The translations under genes were made by a program, and so were the position numbers. 64,000 nt of DNA from Proteobacteria bacterium UBA981 (GTDB taxonomy: Bacteria; Pseudomonadota; Gammaproteobacteria; Ga0077536), in NCBI GenBank assembly GCA_002292285.1, contig DBBP01000027.1:28732-92731 (forward strand), given 5' to 3'. Positions 8,574 through 16,665 of the stretch are shown piece after piece (position 1 is the stretch's first letter; each line of letters begins with the position of its first letter). The notes below the pieces were generated by a model. That model was not told the origin of the DNA, made no database searches, and saw only the letters and a program-made list of their open reading frames with translations.

Positions 8574-9953
8574 TCAGGTGCCGCCCGCAATGTCCTTCTC
8601 AAAAGTAGGCAACAACGTTTCTTCCAGCCACTTGGTATGGAAACGGTTGTCGATAAAATCTTCGTGCACTGCAATCGCACGCAGTAACGGCAAATTGCTC
8701 GTTAAGCCTTCGATAGCGAAGTCGTCGAGCGCGTCCTGCAGGCGGGCGACTGCGGCCGGGCGATCATCCGCGGTGACGATTAACTTGCCGATCATGGAAT
8801 CGTAGTAAGGCGGCACCAGGTAACCGTCTTCACAATGACTGTCGATGCGCACGCCGGTGCCTTGCGGTGGCGACCAACGCGTGATCCGTCCGGGGCTCGG
8901 CATGAAATTATTCGCAGCGTCTTCTGCGTTGAGCCGGCATTCGATCGCATGCCGATTGAGATGGATGTGCGCTTGCTGTGGCAACGCACCGACCTCCCCG
9001 GCTGCAATACGAAACTGGGTTTGCACCAAATCCTGCCCGGTCACCTGTTCACTGACCGGATGCTCCACCTGGATGCGCGTATTTACCTCGATGAAGTAGA
9101 ACGCTTCGCGCGGCACGTCGTAGAGAAACTCCACAGTGCCGGCATTGCGATACTTAAGCGAGGCCAGCAACGAGACAGCTGACTCATGTAATGCCTGGCG
9201 TAAATGCGCCGGCATCAAAGCGCATGGCGCTTCCTCGACGACTTTCTGATAGCGCCGTTGCACCGAGCAGTCGCGCTCACCGTAATGCACCACGCGGCCC
9301 TCTCCGTCGCCGGCAACCTGCACTTCAACGTGCCGTGCGTCCTCGACGTAACGTTCCATGTACAAGGTGCCGTCGCCGAAAGCTTCGAGCGCCTCGGTGC
9401 TCGCCTTGTCAAACGAATCGTCGAGCGCTTGCGCATCCCGGGCCACGAACATGCCGCGCCCGCCACCGCCCGCAGAGGCTTTCATCACAACCGGGAAACC
9501 CAATTCTTCGGCGGCTTTGCGCGCGTCTTTGGCACTCGCGATTCTGTCGGTGCCGGGTACCAGCGGCACGCCAGCGCCTTCGGCTATCGCCCGCGCACGG
9601 AGCTTGTCGCCGAGCGAGTCGATCACATCTGCATCGGGGCCGACAAAAATCACGCCGTTGTCGCTACACAACCGCGCCAGCGAAGCCCGTTCGGAAAGAA
9701 AACCATAGCCCGGATGCAAAGCATCACAACCACTGCTGATCGCGGCATGCACGACCAAGTTAGCATCGAGATAGCTCAACTTTGAAGCTGCCGGACCGAG
9801 CACGATGACGCGATCAGCGAGACGCGCTGCAGCGCTGTCACGATCGGCACTCGAGACGACCTGTACCGCTTCGATGCCGAGCGCATGCGCGGCGCGGATA
9901 ATCCGCAATGCGATTTCGCCGCGATTGGCAACCAGTACGCGCTTAATGGCCAT
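8574..9953 (-). CDS. Biotin carboxylase subunit (AccC-like)
   Basis: A 459-residue ATP-grasp enzyme that carboxylates biotin with bicarbonate and ATP. The N-terminus KRVLVANRGEIALRIIRAA and the HPGYGFLSE segment are family signatures. The glycine-rich ATP loop is KASAGGGGRGM. EVNTRIQVEHPVSEQ holds the metal and catalytic residues, and RLNAEDAANNFMPSPG is the C-terminal part. Length fits a stand-alone AccC rather than a fused pyruvate or acyl-CoA carboxylase. It lies 21 bases after the carrier gene and 40 bases before the carboxyltransferase, which supports one complex. No AccA/AccD-type carboxyltransferase is nearby, so it is probably not the housekeeping acetyl-CoA carboxylase. Confidence 0.92.
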   Translation of the reverse strand: MAIKRVLVANRGEIALRIIRAAHALGIEAVQVVSSADRDSAAARLADRVIVLGPAASKLSYLDANLVVHAAISSGCDALHPGYGFLSERASLARLCSDNGVIFVGPDADVIDSLGDKLRARAIAEGAGVPLVPGTDRIASAKDARKAAEELGFPVVMKASAGGGGRGMFVARDAQALDDSFDKASTEALEAFGDGTLYMERYVEDARHVEVQVAGDGEGRVVHYGERDCSVQRRYQKVVEEAPCALMPAHLRQALHESAVSLLASLKYRNAGTVEFLYDVPREAFYFIEVNTRIQVEHPVSEQVTGQDLVQTQFRIAAGEVGALPQQAHIHLNRHAIECRLNAEDAANNFMPSPGRITRWSPPQGTGVRIDSHCEDGYLVPPYYDSMIGKLIVTADDRPAAVARLQDALDDFAIEGLTSNLPLLRAIAVHEDFIDNRFHTKWLEETLLPTFEKDIAGGT

Positions 9954-9974
9954 AAGCTAGAGCTTCTCCAGCGT

Positions 9975-10478
9975 TCAGCTGGCCGGCTCGATGATCACGA
10001 GCACTTGTTCATACTCGACCATCTCACCGTCGTTCACACACACTTCGCGCACGATACCGTCGACCCCGGCCTTCACTGGCGTGAACAGTTTCATCACCTC
10101 GATCAGACACACTTCAGTCGCTGCGGTAATCGTTTGCCCGACTTCAACGTAGGGTGGCGCGCCGGGTTTTGGTGCGCGATAGAAACTGCCCAAGTTGGGC
10201 GCCAACACTGCAACCATGCCGTCCGGGACGCTCACGGTTGTTGCAACCGGCATGGCAGGGTTGGCTGACGCGATCGCGCCTGCCGGTGCCGGCGCGCTCA
10301 CAGCAGCCACGGCTGCACTGAGCGGTGGGACGGCGGCGGACGCACTGGGCGCGCGGGCGTTCGCATCGTTGGAGAGGAAGATTTCCATGTCATCGGTTTT
10401 CAGATGCATTTCCTCCCAGTCCGAGCGGTTAAACATCTCGACCAGATTCTCGATATCTGCCGGGGTCGGTTTACTCAT
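9975..10478 (-). CDS. Biotin carboxyl carrier protein (AccB-like)
   Basis: A 167-residue carrier. An N-terminal helical part (residues 1-40) is followed by an Ala/Pro-rich flexible linker (about 41-80) and a C-terminal biotinyl domain. Lys130 in EVMKL is the biotinylation site; the usual motif is EAMKM, so Val replaces Ala and Leu replaces Met. The PPYVEVGQTI thumb-like insertion before it resembles AccB more than PycB. It is located between the PPDK-like gene and biotin carboxylase on the same strand with short gaps. It should shuttle carboxybiotin between the carboxylase and the HMGL-fold protein. Confidence 0.9.
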   Translation of the reverse strand: MSKPTPADIENLVEMFNRSDWEEMHLKTDDMEIFLSNDANARAPSASAAVPPLSAAVAAVSAPAPAGAIASANPAMPVATTVSVPDGMVAVLAPNLGSFYRAPKPGAPPYVEVGQTITAATEVCLIEVMKLFTPVKAGVDGIVREVCVNDGEMVEYEQVLVIIEPAS

Positions 10479-10515
10479 GTCACCGGGTCCTTCATTTGCA
10501 ATTCAAAAGCGATTC

Positions 10516-12264
10516 TTAATGCGAATCGCGCGTGGCCTGAATGGCGGCCAACATGACGGGTAGGGGATGGCGGGCAACGATAGTCTCGACGCCGGCGGCG
10601 AGCGCTGCTGCAACGCCCGCATCGGATTCGATTGCACCGCCACGCACGACTTTGTGTCCGGCGCACAACTCGCCAAGACGTGCGCTGTCTTCGCCGCCGG
10701 CGACCACATCAAGATCGAGGCACTCGCTCGGCGTATCCGCGTTCGCTGCGACGACGTTTAGCGGGCAGTGCTGCGCCGCCCATTCACTCAACCGCGCAAG
10801 TTTCGGGTCATCCGACTCACTCGGACTGCTCACCGCTAACGTGTCGGCGTAAATGATGCCGTTGTTCGCATCAACTGTGACTGCGCGACCGGCCAGGACG
10901 GTTAATTGGTCAGCACCACAACCGACAATGCACGGCACCCCGAGCGCCCGCCCGACAACCGCCGCATGGGAAGTCGAGCCGCCGTGTTCGGTGACAACTG
11001 CGACTGCAGCAATCATGCCGTGCACATCCTCGGGGCTGGTCGTCGCGCGCGCCAGCACCACGGCTTCGCCGGCCGCACCGCGTTTCTCCGCTTCGTCGGA
11101 ATCGAGCACCACGATGCCCGTTGCGACTCCCTGGCAAGCCGGCTCGCCGGACGCGAGCGTAGTGGCATGGGTGGTGGCACCTTCGGCTAGACACGGCTTC
11201 AGTAATATTCGCACTTGCTCCGCGGTCACCCGGGCCAGTGCCGTGGTTTCGTCTATATGACCGTCGTCGACCAAATCCACAGCGAACGAAATCGCTGCTT
11301 GCGGTGCGCGCTTGGCAGAGCGTGACTGGAGTAGGAACAATTCACCGCGCTGCACGGTAAATTCAATGTCCTGAACGTCGTTGTTCTCAGTCTCAAGCGT
11401 CTCGGCTGCACGCATAAGTTCGCGGTAAATCTGCGGTAGGCGCGTTTCAAGTGCACTGAGCGGTTCGGGCGTGAATTTCCCGGACACCACATCCTCACCC
11501 TGGGCACGGTTCAGATACTCCCCGTACGGTGCGCGATCGCCGGTCAGCGGGTTACGGCTGAACAATACGCCGGTGCCGGAACCCTCATCGAGATTACCAA
11601 ACACCATGGCCTGCACCGTGACGGCAGTGCCAAGCGTATCGGCGATGTTGTTGTGCTTGCGATAGCGTTTCGCGCGCCGCGAATTCCATGAGGCAAAGAC
11701 CGCTTCAATTGCAGCCAACAGTTGCTCACGCGCAGTCGCCGGTACCTCGGCGCCCTGGGCGGCGAGCGTCGACAGCAGCATGTTCGGATCGTCGCCCGGC
11801 TCAGCCGGCAGGGTTTGTTTCAAAACGATGCTCGCGTAGAGCTCGAGAAAACGTCGATAGGTATCACTGGCGAAGGACGCATCGCCGGACTCGGCGGCAA
11901 GAGCACTAGCGGTATCAGCGTTGATACCGAGATTGAGCACCGTGTCCATCATGCCGGGCATGGAAATTGCTGCGCCTGAACGTACCGAAACCAACAGCGG
12001 TTTAGTTCCTCGTCCCAGTGTGCGAGCACTTTGTTGTTCAAGCCATGCGATACCCGCGTCGATTTCATCAGCCAGGTTGTCGGGCATGCTGCCGAGCTCG
12101 AGATAGGCACGGCAAGCATCGGTGCTGATGACGAACGCCGGCGGTACCGGCAAGCCGAGACTTTGCATGCGCGCAATCGACCATGCCTTGCCGCCAATCT
12201 GGGCACGCTCCGGCAAGGCGCTGCCATCGAGCGCCAGAACAAACTGACCAAGTGCTAGAGCCAT
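10516..12264 (-). CDS. PPDK-like phosphotransferase lacking a complete PEP/pyruvate barrel
   Basis: A 582-residue protein with the N-terminal ATP-grasp of pyruvate phosphate dikinase (GGKAWSIARMQSLGLPVPP; VSVRSGAAISMPGMMDTVLN; SGTGVLFSRNPLTG). It also has the swivelling phosphohistidine domain (TEHGGSTSHAAVVGRALG, His433). True PPDK is about 870 residues with a C-terminal TIM barrel that binds PEP/pyruvate. Here only about 110 residues follow, including NVVAANADTP, which resembles the first barrel strand of PPDK. The rest is absent and the next gene starts 37 bases later. Phosphohistidine formation from ATP is therefore likely, but the acceptor must differ or lie on another subunit. The closest functional analogy I know is the phenylphosphate synthase subunits. 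Confidence 0.82.
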   Translation of the reverse strand: MALALGQFVLALDGSALPERAQIGGKAWSIARMQSLGLPVPPAFVISTDACRAYLELGSMPDNLADEIDAGIAWLEQQSARTLGRGTKPLLVSVRSGAAISMPGMMDTVLNLGINADTASALAAESGDASFASDTYRRFLELYASIVLKQTLPAEPGDDPNMLLSTLAAQGAEVPATAREQLLAAIEAVFASWNSRRAKRYRKHNNIADTLGTAVTVQAMVFGNLDEGSGTGVLFSRNPLTGDRAPYGEYLNRAQGEDVVSGKFTPEPLSALETRLPQIYRELMRAAETLETENNDVQDIEFTVQRGELFLLQSRSAKRAPQAAISFAVDLVDDGHIDETTALARVTAEQVRILLKPCLAEGATTHATTLASGEPACQGVATGIVVLDSDEAEKRGAAGEAVVLARATTSPEDVHGMIAAVAVVTEHGGSTSHAAVVGRALGVPCIVGCGADQLTVLAGRAVTVDANNGIIYADTLAVSSPSESDDPKLARLSEWAAQHCPLNVVAANADTPSECLDLDVVAGGEDSARLGELCAGHKVVRGGAIESDAGVAAALAAGVETIVARHPLPVMLAAIQATRDSH

Positions 12265-12472
12265 GAGCTCGTCTACCTCAGATGTATTCGATAACCGACA
12301 GTCACTGTGAAACGGACGACAACTGCAGCGGCCTATGTGGCGGCCGGCTTAATGGCATTCTGACAGCACCGGCGCCGCACATTCGTGTGTGACGCCAACA
12401 GCCTGATTGCGGATATTGTGGTTGCGTTGACTCGTGTAAAAAGTTTCGCCCAGCCGCAACCGGGCGCGTTGC

Positions 12473-13711
12473 TCAATGGCCGATAATGTTGACGCAGGTC
12501 ACCGCCTCTTCGATACCGCAAATCCCGCCGCCATTTTGATTGATGGCCAGTTTGGCACCCTCGACCTGGCGCTTGTCGGCTTCGCCGCGCAACTGCGTGA
12601 CCATCTCGTAAATCTGGCCGAGCCCGGTGGCGCCAATCGGATGCCCTTTGGACTCCAGACCGCCCGACGGATTGGTCGGGATGCGTCCGCCGAGGCGCGT
12701 TTCACCGCGCATTGCAGCCGGCCCGCCATCGCCGAGTTCACACAGGCCGAGCGCCTCCATTTCGAGCACTTCGCCCATCGCGGTGGCGTCATGTACTTCG
12801 GCGACATCCATGTCAGCGGGACCAACACCCGCTTTCTCGTAAGCTTTCAATGCAGCGAGGCGGCTGGCGTGCTTGTCGAAATCTGTGATGCCGCGGTTGC
12901 TACCGGATTGAATCACACTCGCCAGCACACGCATGCTGCGATCGACGTTCGCTTGCAGACGCTTCATGCCAGCCGCGTTACATACGATGGCTGCTGCCGC
13001 GCCGTCACTGATTGGCGAACACATTGGCACGGTTAACGGAAATGTAATCGGCGCTCCGGCGAGCACTTCATCGACTGAAAATGCTTTCTGATACTGCGAG
13101 AGCGGGTTACGGGTTGAGTGTTCGTGGTTCTTCGAGGCGACTGTCGCGAGCTGTTCCTGCGTGGTACCGAATTCGCGCATATGCATACGACAGAAGCCGG
13201 CGTAAATATCCATAAACACACTATAGGGCCGTGGTGACGTGCTGCCATCGGGAACCTCGACACCTTCGGCCATCTCGGCGAAGCGCGCCTTACTGCCTTC
13301 AACATCGTGCACATCCCAGGCGCCGTCGAAGGCGCTGAACATGCGGTCGCGGTCCTGGGAAAACATTTTCTCGACGCCGATAGCGAGCGCGATATCAGCG
13401 GCGCCAGCTTTAACGTAGTTAACCGCCATGTGGAAGGCCGTACTCGCGGTCGCGCACGCGTTCTCGACATTGACCACGGGGATGCCCTCGACGCCGAATG
13501 GACGCAAGGCGATCTCGCCACGCACCATGTCCTGCCCTTCCATGTGCCCCTGCACACAATTGCCAAAAAAAGCAGCTTCGAGCATGCCCACATCGCATCC
13601 AGCGTCGGCGAGCGCTGCGTTCAGCGCCTCGCCAGTGAGATCCTTGAGGCTACGGTCCAGGTGCTTGCCGAAATGGGTCATGCTCACACCGGCGATAAAT
13701 ACGTCACTCAT
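12473..13711 (-). CDS. SCP2-type thiolase (lipid-transfer/acetyl-CoA acetyltransferase family)
   Basis: A 412-residue thiolase-fold protein. The nucleophile is in NVENACATASTAF, the catalytic histidine in GHPIGATG, and the C-terminal loop is NQNGGGICG. These are typical of the SCP2-thiolase branch, which often handles branched or sterol-side-chain 3-oxoacyl-CoAs. The start is ATG at 13709-13711, preceded by GAGGAACG; a longer frame to 13744 lacks support. It is the first gene of the minus-strand block, but a 208-base gap separates it from the PPDK-like gene, so a second internal promoter is possible. It could act alongside thiolase 2 on a different chain length. Confidence 0.88.
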   Translation of the reverse strand: MSDVFIAGVSMTHFGKHLDRSLKDLTGEALNAALADAGCDVGMLEAAFFGNCVQGHMEGQDMVRGEIALRPFGVEGIPVVNVENACATASTAFHMAVNYVKAGAADIALAIGVEKMFSQDRDRMFSAFDGAWDVHDVEGSKARFAEMAEGVEVPDGSTSPRPYSVFMDIYAGFCRMHMREFGTTQEQLATVASKNHEHSTRNPLSQYQKAFSVDEVLAGAPITFPLTVPMCSPISDGAAAAIVCNAAGMKRLQANVDRSMRVLASVIQSGSNRGITDFDKHASRLAALKAYEKAGVGPADMDVAEVHDATAMGEVLEMEALGLCELGDGGPAAMRGETRLGGRIPTNPSGGLESKGHPIGATGLGQIYEMVTQLRGEADKRQVEGAKLAINQNGGGICGIEEAVTCVNIIGH

Positions 13712-14109
13712 GGTTCGTTCCTCATGGGGCTCGGCCAGTGGCACCGGCTCTTTAGTTTCGGGCCGATTATTTTAGCCCGCTGGAGGAAGCTGAGTCGAAC
13801 GGCTCGCCACGCAAGCTGCGGCCGAATCGTGGGTGGGCTGGCTGGAACCACGAACAAGTGACGAGCGAGAAGGATTTGCAGTCCGGGACAAACCTTTCCT
13901 AAACGCCGTTGGACGCTGCAATTGCCCGGCATGGCTCGTTTGGAGCAAGCTGTCGAGGCCACGACCCGCCATCGTGCCGCCCCCCGCGGATAGGCATCGG
14001 AGTCACCGTTCGCTGGGGCGGCGGGCCGGGTCGGTGCGCGTGGACCAGTCGCCCATGAGCATCTAGTATCATCGCCAGCAGAAACCCCAGAACCGAAAGG
14101 AACAAGCGT
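13712..14109. other. Intergenic region between divergent thiolase and MBL genes
   Basis: About 400 bases without a convincing gene. It must hold the promoters for the minus-strand carboxylase block and the plus-strand MBL/selenoprotein pair. A TAAAAT-like -10 (minus strand, near 13770) and a TATCAT-like -10 (plus strand, near 14068) are visible but not backed by good -35 boxes. Confidence 0.4.
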
Positions 14110-14958
14110 ATGTTGAAGTGGAAAATAGGTGATACCACCATCACCCAGTTGCTGGAGATGTCCGACGATACCGGCGGCGTTCCCGTATTACCTGACGCAA
14201 CACCCGAGAAGCTTGACGAGATCTCGTGGTTGAAACCGAATTTCGTGTCCGCCAGCGGCAACCTCATTCTCAACATCCAGATGCTCATCATTGAGACCCC
14301 GACCCGCAAAATGGTCGTCGACACCTGCATCGGCAACGACAAAAACCTCAACATGGAAGGCTGGGCGAATTTGCAGTCACCGTTTCTGGACAACCTGAAA
14401 GCCATGGGTCACGACCCCGATTCAATCGATACGGTGATATGCACGCACTTACACGTCGACCATGTGGGCTGGAATACACGCAAAGTGAACGGCAAATGGG
14501 TCCCCACGTTCCCCAAGGCACGCTATGTGATGGTCGGCAAGGAATACGAGTTCTGGCGTGATTTAGAAGAAGATCCGTTTGGTGATGTGTTTGGCGAATC
14601 TGTGGCGCCCATATTTGATGCCGGCCTGGCTGATCTCGTCGAGCCCAACTTTGTTGTCGGCGACGGCGTGTCGTTCGAATCGACTCCGGGGCACACGCCG
14701 GGGCACGTCAGCGTGCATATCGACTCCAAGGACGAAAAGGCGATTATCTCGGGCGACATGATGCACCACCCCTGCCAGATTGCGCGGCCAGAGTGGGTCA
14801 CCCCGTTTGATGCCGACAATGGTGCAGCGATGGCGACACGCAAAGCCTTCCTGGAACGTTATGCCGACCAACCCGTTCTGATTCTTGGTACCCATTTCGC
14901 CAACCCGGTCGCGGGCCACATCGTGCGCGATGGCGATACTTATCGCTTCGATGTTTGA
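14110..14958 (+). CDS. MBL-fold metallo-hydrolase (quorum-quenching lactonase-like)
   Basis: A 282-residue metallo-beta-lactamase-fold hydrolase. The zinc motif is CTHLHVDHVGWN at about residues 117-128 (HxHxDH). A second His lies in TPGHTPGHVSVH, the bridging Asp is in ISGDMMHH, and a late His is in LGTHFANP. The long N-terminal segment before the metal motif resembles the AHL lactonase/alkylsulfatase-like subgroup; the substrate is not known. A good ribosome site, GAAAGGAACAAGC, precedes the ATG. The selenoprotein gene follows 56 bases downstream and a strong hairpin closes the pair, so a two-gene transcript is likely. Confidence 0.87.
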   Translation: MLKWKIGDTTITQLLEMSDDTGGVPVLPDATPEKLDEISWLKPNFVSASGNLILNIQMLIIETPTRKMVVDTCIGNDKNLNMEGWANLQSPFLDNLKAMGHDPDSIDTVICTHLHVDHVGWNTRKVNGKWVPTFPKARYVMVGKEYEFWRDLEEDPFGDVFGESVAPIFDAGLADLVEPNFVVGDGVSFESTPGHTPGHVSVHIDSKDEKAIISGDMMHHPCQIARPEWVTPFDADNGAAMATRKAFLERYADQPVLILGTHFANPVAGHIVRDGDTYRFDV

Positions 14959-15014
14959 GCCTGATCTGGCGATTCAACAACACTGAAGATCTAGCAACTG
15001 TTAAAGAGGAACCG

Positions 15015-15356
15015 ATGAGTAAACAAATCAACTGGTATTACTTTCGCAAGGGCTGAACCAGCTGTGATCGAGCGGCCAAGTTTTTGGACGCCAGCGGGCT
15101 TGAGCCCAAAGAAACGATTCCAGCCTCGCGCAAGCTAGGTGCGGACGATGCACGTGAACTTGCGACTAAGGCGAGCACGGTGATTGTCGCCAAGGGCAAA
15201 AAGGTCTCGACCTTCAAGCCGGGCGCGAAACCCGATGATGAGGTGGTCAACGCCATGCTCGGGCCAACCGGGAATCTGCGTGCCCCGACTCTGGTCAGCG
15301 GCAAGACCATCATCGTTGGTTTTAACGAAGAGCAATACAGCGGCGTACTGCTTTAG
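15015..15356 (+). CDS. ArsC/thioredoxin-like selenoprotein with UxxC motif
   Basis: The frame starts at ATG 15015 after an AGAGGA ribosome site, meets an in-frame TGA as codon 14 (15054-15056), and continues open to TAG at 15354-15356: 113 residues if TGA is read as selenocysteine. The text around the codon is YYFRKG-U-TSCDRAAKFL, that is, UxxC at the end of the first beta strand. ArsC/Spx/YffB-like thioredoxin folds carry their redox Cys there. The downstream part (VIVAKGKKVSTFKPG; LRAPTLVSGKTIIVGF) holds the cis-Pro strand APTLV and is clearly coding. A SECIS-like hairpin follows the codon at the right distance. Role: probably a thiol/selenol oxidoreductase; the partner is unknown. A caller treating TGA as stop would start at TTG 15084 and lose the active site. 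Confidence 0.85.
15072..15091 (+). promoter_or_regulatory. Candidate bacterial SECIS element
   Basis: In the RNA just after the UGA, CCAA (15076-15079) pairs with UUGG (15084-15087) around a four-base loop GUUU (15080-15083). Lower pairs (G72-C91, C73-G90, G75-C89, last two digits of position) flank small bulges. The loop G and U are at bases 24-25 after the UGA. Bacterial SECIS hairpins carry a GU in the apical loop roughly 16-37 bases after the codon. The fold was drawn by eye. Confidence 0.65.
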
Positions 15357-15383
15357 AAACTCTCCACGCTATTGCCTGATTAT

Positions 15384-15415
15384 CCGGCGCCAGCCCTGTG
15401 AGAGGCTGGCGCCGG
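15384..15415 (+). terminator. Strong hairpin after the selenoprotein gene
   Basis: A perfect 12-base-pair inverted repeat, CCGGCGCCAGCC and GGCTGGCGCCGG, with an eight-base loop (15396-15403). It starts 28 bases after the TAG. The following GTTCATTT is only a weak U tract, but stem strength and placement fit a transcription terminator for the MBL/selenoprotein transcript. Confidence 0.7.
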
Positions 15416-15570
15416 GTTCATTTCGAGCCGCGCCGTGTCCTCTGCCGGCGCCCACTATTCACAAAACTAAAAGGTCTCGCGAGATCGCTCAGGCAACAAT
15501 AGCGACAAAGCCGAGACCATCCTGCAGCTTACGGTCGGGATTGCACCTTCGCGTGGTTGAGCGGGACGAC

Positions 15571-16506
15571 TCAATTGCTCGCAGTCATAACCCCGTATCC
15601 GGCAATCCATTCCGGTATCGCGCGGTAGTAGCGCAAATCGAACGTCGTCACACCCACAGAACGCGCCGCGGCAGCGGCGGCCAGCCAGGTGCGAATTTCG
15701 TGCCCACCGCAACCACCATCGCGCGTGATGGCATCATCATCGAGCGCTTCAATCGCGTCGAAATCAAAAGCCCGCAGCTGAGCTAGAAAACGCTGATCCC
15801 AATCTGGATTCAGCGGCGTTCGATCGCTCGTACCTGCGACTTGATTGGTCGCGTCATCGAGTACGCGTTGCTGACGGGCAGTACGCGCCTCTAAGCTTAT
15901 CGGGCCACCGTCGATTAAGCGCTCGCGAACGGCGTCGGGTGCGGTTGCCAGGCTGGGAATGGGCGGGTCGTGAGAAATACCGCCTGAGGCAGCAAACAAG
16001 ACTCGTCCACCATGTTCGCTGGCAAAAGTTCCTAGCGCACTCCCGAGCGCGGTCACCCGCTTCAGCGGCGGCAAGGGTGGCGCAGCACAATTGATGAACA
16101 CCGGGAGCAACGGCGGCATCGAGCGCCACTCGAAGAGTTCCTGCATAAGTTGAGTAATGCCGTGGTCCACCTCCATTCGATGCGACAGTGCGACATCAAC
16201 ACCCGCCACTTGTGTCGCCTGAATACAAGCCAATGCGGCTTCGCTATCGACCGGCAGATCACCGGGCGGCGTACCCCAGTCACCGACAGAAGTGGCGGTA
16301 GTGCCGATGCAAAAGCTCGGCATCAGGCGATAGAAAAAACCGTTGTAGTGGTCGGGGCCAAGCGCAATCACAAGGTCCGGCTTGAAATCTGCAACCCACT
16401 CGCGAACTTGTGTCCAGCAGGTATCCACCTGCTCAGCGACTACGGCACCCGGCGAGTGGTAGGTCTTAAGCGGCGTATGCGAAGCGAATACGAACGAGAC
16501 GGGCAT
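15571..16506 (-). CDS. LigB-type extradiol ring-cleavage dioxygenase (MhpB-like)
   Basis: A 311-residue class III extradiol dioxygenase. An early His stands in MPVSFVFASHTP, LGPDHYNGFF is typical of MhpB/DHPP dioxygenases, and HRMEVDHGITQ and FAASGGISHDPP supply further conserved His residues. These non-heme Fe(II) enzymes open catecholic rings next to the diol. It lies downstream of an HpaB-type monooxygenase on the same strand after a 160-base gap. The simplest reading is that HpaB makes the catechol and this enzyme cleaves it. The C-terminal RYYRAIPEWIAGYG also fits the family. Confidence 0.87.
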   Translation of the reverse strand: MPVSFVFASHTPLKTYHSPGAVVAEQVDTCWTQVREWVADFKPDLVIALGPDHYNGFFYRLMPSFCIGTTATSVGDWGTPPGDLPVDSEAALACIQATQVAGVDVALSHRMEVDHGITQLMQELFEWRSMPPLLPVFINCAAPPLPPLKRVTALGSALGTFASEHGGRVLFAASGGISHDPPIPSLATAPDAVRERLIDGGPISLEARTARQQRVLDDATNQVAGTSDRTPLNPDWDQRFLAQLRAFDFDAIEALDDDAITRDGGCGGHEIRTWLAAAAAARSVGVTTFDLRYYRAIPEWIAGYGVMTASN

Positions 16507-16665
16507 GTGGTTGATCCTGCTCGGGTTAAAAATCGATGGGCAGAGGACTGATGGTCGCTGGCTCTTTAACTTGAGACCAACGCGCGCAATCCTACGTCAG
16601 AGCATAGCCCGCACTGGCGAGAAGCTCAGCATCGCCGCGCATCCTGTGCCGCGCAGCGTGACTAC

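Noticed and set aside
5032..13711. The biotin genes as the housekeeping acetyl-CoA carboxylase.
   Set aside because: AccA/AccD are absent, the carboxyltransferase is HMGL-fold, and PPDK-like and thiolase genes are interleaved on the same strand.
15084..15356. A 90-residue gene starting at TTG 15084.
   Set aside because: It is the downstream part of the selenoprotein frame; the start lies inside the SECIS-like stem and removes the redox motif.
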